Below, piece by piece: positions 9,001 to 15,590 of a DNA stretch of 16,974 nucleotides (within the stretch, counting starts at the first letter, position 1; each line of letters opens with the position of its first letter). Below the pieces are notes generated by a model that was not told the origin of the DNA, searched no databases, and saw only the letters and a program-made list of their open reading frames with translations. Source of the DNA: an uncultured Spirochaetia bacterium (GTDB taxonomy: Bacteria > Spirochaetota > CALGPD01). Where the stretch lies: NCBI GenBank assembly GCA_937960625.1, contig CALGPD010000173.1, positions 1 to 16,974 of the forward strand. The letters are read 5' to 3'. The position numbers and the translations under genes are program-made.

Positions 9001-9152
9001 ATTTCCTGTCCAAGCCTGCTTAACCCGGAGCCTTTTTTCCCGAAAATAGTTGTATAAGTTTCTGTTATTTTATTATTAGTGCAATTGGCTATTATTTCGT
9101 TTAAAATTGCTTTTCTTATACTGCCTGAAAATCCAGGCTTTAAATTAACCAA
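6060..9152 (-). CDS. STAND-type AAA_16 ATPase-like / TPR / GAF protein (paralogue 2)
   Basis: The product has 1,030 residues and aligns with paralogue 1 along its whole length; 26 of the first 50 residues are identical by hand count. It has the same order of AAA_16-like domain, winged helix, TPR solenoid, linker and GAF. Its nucleotide-binding residues are altered at exactly the same positions. Walker A at 38-45 is GKKGSGLS, with Leu44 for Lys. Walker B is VIIYLDN, with Asn157. The sensor position in MTNEITDN is Glu186. Both copies keep Lys40 in a KGxGxS pattern. The GAF domain carries extra cysteines (SKCICKQ). The chain ends just after the GAF with no output domain. The TTG start is supported by GGGG five bases upstream. 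A possible promoter lies at 9184-9211. It is probably a scaffold or signal-integrating partner of paralogue 1 arising from tandem duplication. Function is not known. Confidence 0.8.
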   Translation of the reverse strand: MVNLKPGFSGSIRKAILNEIIANCTNNKITETYTTIFGKKGSGLSRLGQEIEENVPNNIFINVSFSSFHKSIPLSGIRKIINRYFEILDSNPEIKKKHSFYISRGLDKNNAPLISIFPQLRDFVEIHKGPANLSMLLRVLLMNLGQGNNPVIIYLDNFNNCDKTSMEILDNIVGSKCSFHFLMTNEITDNLRYDFYLEKIKHKNCKLSKYLLEDFDHPDIKELITNYLQTKIENINVLVSIIIQKNIKTPLMIIETIKLLINEKILRNNGKWIFDAKTLSSYNLPSTFDELLFQHIDNMDMEKREVLKYASIGGTFNSILIENITFKNPDFFNYDLLPSSIEYGLKNAILEKIERGFYSFTSQKIKYYLYNKIDPEDKAAFHQLYGEYLEEHSTNDENIIFDLAYHFSRSNELTKGVEYLIKAAEKAIKMDSNIEAIEYCKSCLETIKYLNDLDKADEYKINITFIYVEALKLTGGFSKGIEILNQIEEIVKQSKNQKALTYLNYWYGRMQYLLGNQISAIQYFTETIPMAEKLGIKQLLSVPYQIIGGAFFFKGEFYKGIDSLKKGLENLDEGDAFNTARSYGLLAWCYGALANKKQAIINIKNAEKYIRFIPNTEQLASTHHLIGITFAWFGERDKAVDFENIVIELATKSDNHTMMYSATFAQALANLYSNNYEQALELAEKSMEYSNKWNIKIGIYFVYHIFANACLELKQYEKAIEYSEIGLKIVTAVNNLYIAADFYRVLGRAYNKKTNPDSNKASEYLLKAIGFAEQLGYPVSKSEAYAEYSSYLYTIKLNEKAKTYEKKCLQELEKIDAEWRIWRCKRILESEKAKENKSPELNKPVVRTLNPNTVTMHVKPEKNVPEIPDGVYALTPIIKEITNIVSQPEKNKIINKLFKYVLKYSKFESGCLFAYINSGIEYLGGESCDNKKVDSKCICKQIMRDSLIGKKDIYVENASIYEKYKLNPRVYSRGIKSVYSSYADTGKVKSILYLETLNGIIEIDNKLKELIKHYQNITVSLLLASKTNIS
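6102..6156. repeat. 55-bp exact repeat, copy 2 (3' end of paralogue 2)
   Basis: Identical to 2795-2849. The run covers about 18 codons with no synonymous change, whereas the rest of the two genes has diverged widely, which suggests gene conversion. Confidence 0.9.
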
Positions 9153-9157
9153 TTTTT

Positions 9158-9161
9158 CCCC
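9158..9161 (-). promoter_or_regulatory. Shine-Dalgarno fixing the TTG start of paralogue 2
   Basis: GGGG followed by A's lies five bases upstream of TTG at 9150-9152 on the minus strand. No in-frame ATG occurs near this point, and the N-terminus aligns with paralogue 1. Confidence 0.65.
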
Positions 9162-9183
9162 AATTCTTATTTAAATTAATAAT

Positions 9184-9211
9184 ATCATATCATTTATAAA
9201 TTGAGTGTAAA
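9184..9211 (-). promoter_or_regulatory. Probable sigma70-type promoter of paralogue 2
   Basis: On the minus strand TTTACA (9206-9211) and TATGAT (9184-9189) are spaced by 16 bases, each matching five of six consensus bases. The leader would be about 25 bases long and includes the GGGG Shine-Dalgarno. The composition is AT-rich, so chance matches are possible. Confidence 0.45.
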
Positions 9212-9343
9212 GCAAAAAAAGAATAATTAAGGTTTTTTTAAGTAAGTTAATATATATAAATATCGTGATTAATTGTTTTATGTTTAATTTTCATTTTGAG
9301 GGTTTTTATTTTCAAGCAGTTTATAAACTTTCATTTCCTCATA

Positions 9344-9355
9344 AAAACGCGTTTT
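9344..9355. promoter_or_regulatory. Perfect 12-bp palindrome just upstream of thiG
   Basis: AAAACGCGTTTT ends 16 bases before the thiG ATG. It is GC-centred in otherwise very AT-rich DNA and stands where an operator or leader element would act. No protein is known to bind it; the role is inferred only from position and symmetry. Confidence 0.4.
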
Positions 9356-9371
9356 GTTATATTTAATAATT

Positions 9372-10160
9372 ATGACAAACGGAAAATCAAATCAAGATAA
9401 ATTGAAAATTGCTGATAGAGAGTTTAATTCCCGGTTAATGCTGGGTACAGGGAAATACCCCTCGCCTGAAATAATGAGCAAAGCAATAGAACTCTCCGGG
9501 GCTGAGATTATTACAGTGGCTTTACGACGTGTCGATTTAAATGACCCTGAATATGACCTTCTTTCGCAAATAGATAAAGAAAACGTATTAATTTTGCCCA
9601 ACACTTCAGGAGCAGTGAATGCGGATGAAGCTGTGCGTTCTGCTAAACTTGCAAAAGCAGCGGGTATTTCAGATTGGATAAAACTTGAAGTAACCCCATC
9701 GCCCAAACATCTTTTACCGGATGCTAAAGAAACGTTAAAAGCAACGGAAGAACTCGTTAAACTTGGATTTAAAGTTTTGCCTTATATCAATGCTGACCCT
9801 GTTCTTGCGAAACACCTTGAAGAAGCCGGCGCTGTTACGGTAATGCCTCTTGCTGCGCCTATCGGAACTAATAAAGGGCTTCGAACAATAGATCAGATTA
9901 AAATAATAATTGAAGAATCTTTTATCCCTGTTGTTGTAGACGCAGGTATAGGCCGTCCTTCTGATGCAGCTCTAGCAATGGAAATCGGTGTTGACGCTGT
10001 TATGTTGAACACGGCAATATCAACGAGTAATGATCCTTTCTTAATGGCAGAAGCTTTTAAAATGGCAATTGAAGCCGGCAGGAAAGCTTATTTGGCCGGG
10101 CTTGGCCCTGTGAGTGAAACCGCAAGAGCATCAAGCCCTCTGGATTGGTTGAAAAAATGA
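9372..10160 (+). CDS. thiG: Thiazole synthase ThiG
   Basis: The product has 262 residues from the ATG at 9372. ThiG condenses 1-deoxyxylulose 5-phosphate, dehydroglycine and sulfur from ThiS thiocarboxylate into the thiazole phosphate of thiamine. The TIM-barrel signature is clear. LMLGTGKY (23-30) and RRVDL (52-56) lie near the N-terminus. DWIKLEV carries Lys104, the expected Schiff-base lysine. APIGTNKGL and VDAGIGRPSDAA form the phosphate-binding loops. The length is close to the usual 255-265. An upstream in-frame TTG at 9354 would add six residues; neither start has a clear Shine-Dalgarno, and ATG was preferred. It is first in thiGHSE and overlaps thiH by four bases. No TPP riboswitch motif is visible upstream. 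Confidence 0.96.
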   Translation: MTNGKSNQDKLKIADREFNSRLMLGTGKYPSPEIMSKAIELSGAEIITVALRRVDLNDPEYDLLSQIDKENVLILPNTSGAVNADEAVRSAKLAKAAGISDWIKLEVTPSPKHLLPDAKETLKATEELVKLGFKVLPYINADPVLAKHLEEAGAVTVMPLAAPIGTNKGLRTIDQIKIIIEESFIPVVVDAGIGRPSDAALAMEIGVDAVMLNTAISTSNDPFLMAEAFKMAIEAGRKAYLAGLGPVSETARASSPLDWLKK

Positions 10161-11299
10161 AAAATTTTATTGATATATACAATGGAATAAATGAACAGGA
10201 AATTTTGCAAAAGATTAATAATGTTGAGCGTAGACACGTTATTAATGCCTTGAGTAAAGAAACTCTAAGCATTGATGATTTTATAGCTTTAATTTCTCCT
10301 GAGTCTGATGAGTTTATGGATGAAATGGCTATGCGTTCCAGGCACACGACGGAAAAACACTTTGGTAAAATAATGAATTTATACGTTCCTTTATATTTAT
10401 CTAATGAATGTACAAGCGGCTGCGCTTATTGCGGGTTTAACAAAGATAAAAGTATCCCCAGAAAAACATTAAATGAGGATGAAATTGAGATTCAACTAAT
10501 TGAACTTAATAAAATGGGATTTAAAAACGTGCTTTTATTAACCGGAGATTCAAGAAAGTATGCCGGAGTTGATTATATTTCCCGTACCATAAAAAAAGCG
10601 AGAAAACTTTTTCCTCATGTGGGACTTGAAGTATATCCAATGGATATTCTTGAGTATTCACTTCTTGTTAATTCCGGCGCAAACATGCTAACTGTTTATC
10701 AGGAAACATATAATAGAGAAAAATATAAACTCGTTCACCTTGCCGGCAAAAAGACTGATTTTATTTACCGTGTAGAAACTCCTGAGCGCGCATTACAAGC
10801 CGGTTTCCGTAGAATAGGCCTCGGGGTTTTGTTAGGGCTGCATAATCCCGTTACCGAAAGCGTTTATATGGCATTACATGCCGGTTTTTTAATGAAAAAA
10901 TATTGGCGCAGTGAGGTCAGTATCAGTTTTCCCCGACTTAGGAAATCTGAAGCAGGGTATATTCCTGATTATGACGTTACTGATTTTCAACTCGTTAAAA
11001 TTATTCTGGCTTTGCGTTTATTTTTACCTACTGTAGGTATCGCAATTTCAACAAGAGAGAGTTCTGATTTCAGGGATAATATGATAGATTTAGGCGTTAC
11101 AATGATGAGTGCGGGTTCAAAAACAAATCCCGGCGGTTATACGGATAATTGTTCCGGAAAACAATTTGAAATTGAAGATGACAGGAATGTTGGTGATGTT
11201 CTTAGGGCAATAAAAAAAAGAGGTTATTCACCTGTTTTTAAAGACTGGGATGAAAACTTTTTAAGTACCAAGGGAGGTATTTTTGGAATTAATCATTAA
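10157..11299 (+). CDS. thiH: 2-iminoacetate synthase (tyrosine lyase) ThiH
   Basis: The product has 380 residues. ThiH is a radical SAM enzyme that splits tyrosine to give dehydroglycine (2-iminoacetate), used by ThiG, plus p-cresol. The cluster motif CTSGCAYC (C85, C89, C92) follows the typical YVPLYLSN strand and is followed by GFNK. The length matches ThiH (about 370-380). The ATG at 10157 overlaps the thiG stop as ATGA, so translational coupling is likely; a TTG at 10145 would add four residues. ThiH in place of the oxygen-dependent glycine oxidase ThiO points to anaerobic or low-oxygen growth. It overlaps thiS by 17 bases. Confidence 0.96.
   Translation: MKNFIDIYNGINEQEILQKINNVERRHVINALSKETLSIDDFIALISPESDEFMDEMAMRSRHTTEKHFGKIMNLYVPLYLSNECTSGCAYCGFNKDKSIPRKTLNEDEIEIQLIELNKMGFKNVLLLTGDSRKYAGVDYISRTIKKARKLFPHVGLEVYPMDILEYSLLVNSGANMLTVYQETYNREKYKLVHLAGKKTDFIYRVETPERALQAGFRRIGLGVLLGLHNPVTESVYMALHAGFLMKKYWRSEVSISFPRLRKSEAGYIPDYDVTDFQLVKIILALRLFLPTVGIAISTRESSDFRDNMIDLGVTMMSAGSKTNPGGYTDNCSGKQFEIEDDRNVGDVLRAIKKRGYSPVFKDWDENFLSTKGGIFGINH
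11271..11277 (+). promoter_or_regulatory. Strong Shine-Dalgarno fixing the TTG start of thiS
   Basis: AGGGAGG lies inside the end of thiH, five bases before TTG at 11283-11285. It sets the start of thiS within the thiH coding region. Confidence 0.75.
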
Positions 11300-11483
11300 C
11301 GGGGAAAAAAAACAAATATATAATAGTAATAACGTATATGAAATGCTCGTTGAACTTAAATTAAACCCGGATATTATTGCAGTTGAAAAAAACTCTGAGA
11401 TAATTAATAAAAAATCATATCAAGCTGAGAAAATTAACAGCGGTGATAAGTTTGAGTTAATCCGTTTTATGGGCGGTGGATAA
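11283..11483 (+). CDS. thiS: Sulfur-carrier protein ThiS
   Basis: The product has 66 residues, the normal size for this ubiquitin-fold carrier. It begins MELIINGEKK and ends FMGGG; the terminal Gly-Gly is adenylated by ThiF, converted to a thiocarboxylate and used by ThiG as sulfur donor. The TTG start is chosen because of the strong AGGGAGG in front and because residues 1-8 form the expected first beta strand. It overlaps thiH by 17 bases and its stop is directly followed by the thiE ATG, so expression is almost certainly coupled to both. Confidence 0.93.
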   Translation: MELIINGEKKQIYNSNNVYEMLVELKLNPDIIAVEKNSEIINKKSYQAEKINSGDKFELIRFMGGG

Positions 11484-12110
11484 ATGGATTTTAACTTTAA
11501 CATCTATCCGGTTATAACGGGGAAGTTTTGCAAAAATAATTCTCCTCTTGAAACCATGAAAATATTGGCAAAAACGGGAATTAAAATAGTTCAGTTAAGA
11601 GAAAAAGAAATTTCCAAAAAAGAGTTATATAATCTTGCAATTGAATTTAGAAAGATTACATCCAGTGTGGGGATTGCTTTAATAATAAACGACCACATTG
11701 ATATTGCTTTGGCTGTTAATGCGGACGGAGTTCATCTTGGACAGGATGATTTACCGTGTTCCGCAGCAAGAAAAATAGCTCCTTCTATGGTAATTGGTAT
11801 TTCAACACATAATCTTGATGAAGCTAAGACTGCACAGGAAAACGGCGCAAGTTATATAAATATTGGGCCGATATTTTCAACATCCACAAAAGAAACAAAA
11901 GTTTCTGCGCTTGGAATTGAAATAATTAAGCATATAAACAAAGAAATCTCTATTCCTTTTACTGTTATGGGCGGTATTAAGAAGCACAACGTCAGAGATT
12001 TGTTATCGGCTGGGGCAACGCGTTTTGCTATGGTCACGGAAATAACCATGGCAGATAATATTCACGGTAGGGTGGATGAACTCGTTGCAATTATTAATAA
12101 TACTTTATAA
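11484..12110 (+). CDS. thiE: Thiamine-phosphate synthase ThiE
   Basis: The product has 208 residues. ThiE joins thiazole phosphate and hydroxymethylpyrimidine diphosphate to thiamine phosphate. Family motifs occur in order: QLREK (37-41), IIND (67-70), ADGVHLGQDDLP (80-91), GISTH (105-109), NIGPIFSTSTKE (126-137) and VMGGI (161-165). The first strand is IYPVITG, close to the common LY.ITD. Where many homologues have a Val-Ser-Ala-Ile stretch near the phosphate site, this one reads VTEIT, a mild difference. The start codon abuts the thiS stop (TAAATG) and GGTGGA in the end of thiS serves as its ribosome site. It is last in the operon; no clear terminator hairpin follows. thiC and thiD, which make the pyrimidine partner, are not in the window. 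Confidence 0.95.
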   Translation: MDFNFNIYPVITGKFCKNNSPLETMKILAKTGIKIVQLREKEISKKELYNLAIEFRKITSSVGIALIINDHIDIALAVNADGVHLGQDDLPCSAARKIAPSMVIGISTHNLDEAKTAQENGASYINIGPIFSTSTKETKVSALGIEIIKHINKEISIPFTVMGGIKKHNVRDLLSAGATRFAMVTEITMADNIHGRVDELVAIINNTL

Positions 12111-12244
12111 CCATATGCCTATGTTTCAATATTTGTAGAAATAATTTTTGTATTCATTAAACGGTTTTTTATTGTAGTGATCTAGTATACTTATTGTGAT
12201 AGTTGTATTTTTTATGGAAAATGTTACTATTTAGTTAAAAATTA

Positions 12245-12272
12245 TTTACATAGAATAATAATATGATATATT
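12245..12272 (+). promoter_or_regulatory. Probable sigma70-type promoter of the TPR lipoprotein gene
   Basis: TTTACA (12245-12250) and TATATT (12267-12272) are spaced by 16 bases. The start would be near 12279, giving a leader of about 70 bases with GAGGAGAG before the ATG. The remaining intergenic DNA from 12111 to 12244 shows no recognisable element. Confidence 0.43.
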
Positions 12273-12348
12273 TTTTTTGTAAAATTAGTTGGTAAATATC
12301 TAGTTGTTTATTTATCGATTATTATTTTATTATACAGAGGAGAGAAAT

Positions 12349-14661
12349 ATGAGTGTTTTAAGATTTTTATTTATTCTATTTTTTGTTGCCTTTTGTTTTT
12401 CTTGTGGTGGTCAGAGTTCAAAACCAACGAATGATGATCGAACAACAGGTAATTACAGGCAACGAGGAAATAAAAGCAAAGTTGAGATCAGTAGAGCAGG
12501 AAATAAACTTGGCGATACTGAAATGAGCGACAGTTCGGATTCCAATATCACGTTACGTAGGCTAAAAATTTATAATTCTATAAGAAGTTTATTGATTTCT
12601 TACGTCAATATTTCCAGAAGGAATTATGATTCTGCTATTTATCAATTATCTAAAGTTTCAAGAAATTATCCTAATGCATGGGGTATATATTATCTAAGAG
12701 GGTATTGTTATATTGCTAAAAACCAATATAGAAATGCGATTAAAGACTTTAACAGAGCTGAACGTATAAATCCAAAGTACGACAGAATACCGTTTTTAAA
12801 AGGATATAGTTACAGTAAATTAAAACAATACAGGAAATCAATTTCAGCATATAAAAGGAGCTTGTATTTAAACCCAAAAAATGTTGTTGCATATAATAAT
12901 TTGGGAAACAGCTATTGTAGACTAAAGCGGTTTTCCGATGCTGTAAGAAATTATGCCAATGCTATTAACTTAAGGCCTAAATATGCAGCAGCATATTATA
13001 ACAGAGGGATTTCATATCATAATAGAAAAAAATATGCAAATGCAATTAAGGATTATTCTAAAGCAATACGTTTAAGAAGAAATTTTCATCAGGCTATGAC
13101 TAACAGAGCAATCAGTTATATAAAATTAAAGAGATATACTAAAGCTATTTCTGATTTAAATAAAAGTATTCGTTTAGATAGGAAGCCTTATATTGCGTAT
13201 TATAACAGGGCTTATGCTTATTATAATATTAAAAAATATCAAAAATCAATAAAAGATTATTCAGCAGCAATCAGGATCAAACCTAAAGAAGACGGCGCTT
13301 ACAATAATAGAGGTTTAGGGTATTTAAATTTGAAAAAATATAATCTTGCAATAAAAGATTTCACTTTGGCTATTAGATTTGATCCAAAATCTAAAAATGC
13401 ATATTATAATAGAGCTAATGTTTATAGAAAAATAAAAAAAATAAACAAAGCAATTAAAGATTATCAAAAGGTTATCCAAATTGACCCGAAAGATAAATCA
13501 GTATATTATGCCCGCGGAAACACATATTTTAATCAAGAAGAATTTGCAAAAGCTGTGAAAGACTATAGTAAGGCTGTGGCTATTGATCCTTCTTTCGATA
13601 ATGCTTATGCAAATAGAGGTTCAGCTTATTATTTGTTAAAACAATATTCACGGGCATTACCGGATTTAACAAAAGCTATAAGACTTGATAGAAAAAATAA
13701 ATATGCTTATCTGACAAGAGGAAATATTTACCGGCTAAAAGGTGATTTAAGAAGAGCAATCAGGGATTATTCTGCTGCAATTAGATTAGATAGAAATTTT
13801 TCTTCGGCATATGTTAACAGAGGGAATTCATATATTGATCTAAAAAGCTATAGAAAAGCAATTCGGGATTATTCTAAAGCAATTGCCATTAAACCTAATA
13901 ATAAAGGTTATTATTATAACCGTGCTATAATTTATACCAGAACTAAGATGTATAATCAGGCGATAAAAGATTACAGAAAAAGTATAGAATTGGACCCTAA
14001 AAATGACAGCGCGTATAATAATCTGGGCATCATTTATAGAAATCAGGGGAAAATTCAGAAAGCAATTCAGGTATACTCAAAAGCTATTGAGAATAACCCT
14101 TTAACTAAAAATGCTTATCTAAATAGAGCCAATGCTTATTTTAAAATAAATGAATATGCTAAAGCAGCCAGAGATTATACAAAATATGCATCAACACATT
14201 CTCCAAACTTTAACATTTACATGATGAGAGGGCAGTGTTATTATAAAATCCATCAGACGAGCAAGGCAATTGCGGATTTAAAGAAAGCACATAATATCAA
14301 GCCGGGATATTTATTCATTGTTAAAAAACTTGGTGAAATCTATATTAAGGCAATGGATTATTCTAAAGCCATTACATATTTCAGCAAAGCATTGAAAATT
14401 AAAGGTAATGATAGATACTCAAATTCAATGTTAGCATTGTCGTATTTGAAATCCAATCAGTTTTCAAAAGCAGCAGTTGTATTAAAACGGGTTGTGAGAA
14501 TAAACCCGAATAATGCGGGAGCTTATTATAATATGGGATATTGTTATATCAAAACTCAAGAATATAGAAAAGCTAAGTCTGCCTTTCAACAGGCTTTAAG
14601 AATTAACCCGAATATGCATAGCGCAAAACAAAACTTGAGATATGTTAACAGCAAACTTTAA
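12349..14661 (+). CDS. TPR-repeat lipoprotein with 19 consecutive repeats
   Basis: The product has 770 residues from the ATG at 12349, which follows GAGGAGAG. Residues 1-19 (MSVLRFLFILFFVAFCFSC) form a lipoprotein signal peptide with Cys19 as the likely lipidated residue; the lipobox is Phe-rich, as tolerated in spirochaetes. A polar Ser/Asn/Arg linker runs to about residue 70, then a helix and a half-repeat (about 90-110). From Trp111 to residue 756 there are exactly 19 uninterrupted 34-residue TPRs with the pattern AYxNRGxxY...AIxDYxxAI, and residues 757-770 form a capping helix. It should form an extended right-handed superhelix anchored to a membrane leaflet in the periplasm or at the surface, serving as a binding scaffold. 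The chain is very rich in Lys, Arg and Tyr and should be basic. Partners are unknown. Its own promoter and terminator suggest a single-gene unit. Confidence 0.9.
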   Translation: MSVLRFLFILFFVAFCFSCGGQSSKPTNDDRTTGNYRQRGNKSKVEISRAGNKLGDTEMSDSSDSNITLRRLKIYNSIRSLLISYVNISRRNYDSAIYQLSKVSRNYPNAWGIYYLRGYCYIAKNQYRNAIKDFNRAERINPKYDRIPFLKGYSYSKLKQYRKSISAYKRSLYLNPKNVVAYNNLGNSYCRLKRFSDAVRNYANAINLRPKYAAAYYNRGISYHNRKKYANAIKDYSKAIRLRRNFHQAMTNRAISYIKLKRYTKAISDLNKSIRLDRKPYIAYYNRAYAYYNIKKYQKSIKDYSAAIRIKPKEDGAYNNRGLGYLNLKKYNLAIKDFTLAIRFDPKSKNAYYNRANVYRKIKKINKAIKDYQKVIQIDPKDKSVYYARGNTYFNQEEFAKAVKDYSKAVAIDPSFDNAYANRGSAYYLLKQYSRALPDLTKAIRLDRKNKYAYLTRGNIYRLKGDLRRAIRDYSAAIRLDRNFSSAYVNRGNSYIDLKSYRKAIRDYSKAIAIKPNNKGYYYNRAIIYTRTKMYNQAIKDYRKSIELDPKNDSAYNNLGIIYRNQGKIQKAIQVYSKAIENNPLTKNAYLNRANAYFKINEYAKAARDYTKYASTHSPNFNIYMMRGQCYYKIHQTSKAIADLKKAHNIKPGYLFIVKKLGEIYIKAMDYSKAITYFSKALKIKGNDRYSNSMLALSYLKSNQFSKAAVVLKRVVRINPNNAGAYYNMGYCYIKTQEYRKAKSAFQQALRINPNMHSAKQNLRYVNSKL

Positions 14662-14685
14662 TTAAATTTAAATAGAACATGAATT

Positions 14686-14718
14686 AAAAGGCAGTACTGT
14701 TTCAGTGCTGCCTTTTTT
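14686..14718. terminator. Bidirectional Rho-independent terminator between the TPR gene and thiF
   Basis: GGCAGTACTG and CAGTGCTGCC pair (one U-G wobble on the plus strand) around a TTT loop. Six T follow on the plus strand and four T on the minus strand. It lies between the convergent ends at 14661 and 14756, best suited to the plus-strand gene but usable by thiF as well. Confidence 0.88.
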
Positions 14719-14755
14719 ATTAAGATAAATTTGTATAAAGAATTTATTTTTATTG

Positions 14756-15508
14756 CTACAAATTGCTACAGATATTACATGCAGGGTTTGTATTAAACAG
14801 TATTTTATTAAACCGCATTTGTTTTGTTTCAAAAACTATAAGTTCTCCGCATAGTAATTCACCAAGGTTTGTTAAAAACTTTATGCATTCCGTTGCCTGA
14901 ATATTGCCGATAATCCCGGGCACTGTATTAAAAACTGGTATTTTATCTTCGTGATTGTTTATTATCTCCGGTATCATATCTCCGAATAAACATGCAAGGC
15001 AAGGGCTTTTACCGGGAATTATAGTGGTTGTCTGGCCCATGTACCGGTTTATCCCTCCGTATGAAAACGGTTTATTTATATCAATGCAGACCTGATTAAT
15101 AATAAATTTTGTTTTAGGGTTGTCCGTTGCGTCTATTATAAAATCATATTCATTGAAAATCTCAGCAGCATTTTGCGCATCAATTTGTTCGTTGTACGTT
15201 GTTATTTTCACATCGGGATTAAGAATAGTAACTGCCTGTTTTGCGGATTTTGTTTTTTGCGTTCCAATGTTTCCGGTGTTATGAATTATCTGCCGGGGAA
15301 GGTTTGATATGTCAACCTTGTCATTATCAGCAATTCCTATGTTACCTATTCCAGCGCCCGCAAGGTATAATATTGATGCAGAACCTAATCCACCCGCTCC
15401 AACGATCAGAACTTTGGACTTGAGCAATTTCTTTTGAGCTTTTAAGCCGAAACCTTCAAGCGCAGTCTGCCGTTCATACCTTAATTTTTGTTCTGAAGAT
15501 AAATCCAT
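14756..15508 (-). CDS. thiF: ThiF/MoeB/HesA-family adenylyltransferase, probably ThiF
   Basis: The product has 250 residues, normal for ThiF. It should activate the C-terminal glycine of ThiS with ATP before sulfur transfer. RYERQTALEGFG (10-21) is the usual N-terminal motif. VGAGGLGS (36-43) binds ATP. DNDKVDISNLPRQ (61-73) carries the conserved Asp and Arg72. DATDN (126-130) is also typical. Zinc ligands are C170/C173 (CLAC) and C244/C247 (CNIC). The region where E. coli ThiF has its persulfide cysteine reads KIPVFNTVPGIIGNIQATE and has no Cys, so the sulfur route may differ. MoeB is the main alternative; the nearby thiS-bearing operon and the absence of molybdopterin genes here favour ThiF. 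The ATG is preceded by AGGA. It is encoded opposite to thiGHSE and separated from it by the TPR gene. Confidence 0.85.
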   Translation of the reverse strand: MDLSSEQKLRYERQTALEGFGLKAQKKLLKSKVLIVGAGGLGSASILYLAGAGIGNIGIADNDKVDISNLPRQIIHNTGNIGTQKTKSAKQAVTILNPDVKITTYNEQIDAQNAAEIFNEYDFIIDATDNPKTKFIINQVCIDINKPFSYGGINRYMGQTTTIIPGKSPCLACLFGDMIPEIINNHEDKIPVFNTVPGIIGNIQATECIKFLTNLGELLCGELIVFETKQMRFNKILFNTNPACNICSNL

Positions 15509-15563
15509 ATTTTTTCCTATACTATTATAGTAAGTAAAATAATAAGGTTTTGGGTTTTAAATT

Positions 15564-15590
15564 AAAAAAATTAAAACATTTAATTTTTTT
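15564..15590. repeat. Perfect A/T-only hairpin between thiF and the acetyltransferase
   Basis: Two 12-base arms (15564-15575 and 15579-15590) are exact inverted copies around ACA. The arms contain only A and T and each holds a run of seven. It lies in the 109-base divergent intergenic region, which also has TATAAT on the minus strand (15524-15529) within an ACTAT/ATAGT inverted repeat. It could be a regulatory or structural element, or an AT-rich coincidence. Confidence 0.6.

Noticed and set aside
2771..9152. Anti-phage STAND (Avs-like) defence pair
   Set aside because: No nuclease, protease or membrane effector domain is present, the ATPase sites look inactive, the C-terminus is a GAF domain, and no other defence or mobile genes are nearby.
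9153..9371. TPP riboswitch upstream of thiG
   Set aside because: Expected because of the genes, but the conserved core motifs are not seen on the plus strand; only a palindrome is present.
9392..10347. Minus-strand open frames opposite thiG and thiH
   Set aside because: They are entirely antisense to unmistakable thiamine genes and have no ribosome site or recognisable domain.
12660..14600. Periodic 102-base DNA similarity that could look like tandem repeats or a CRISPR array
   Set aside because: The period equals 34 codons and follows the TPR units; the copies are diverged and coding, with no constant repeat/spacer structure.
14756..15508. MoeB rather than ThiF
   Set aside because: The family cannot be split by motifs alone, but thiGHSE is close by and no molybdopterin gene is in the window, so ThiF is more likely.
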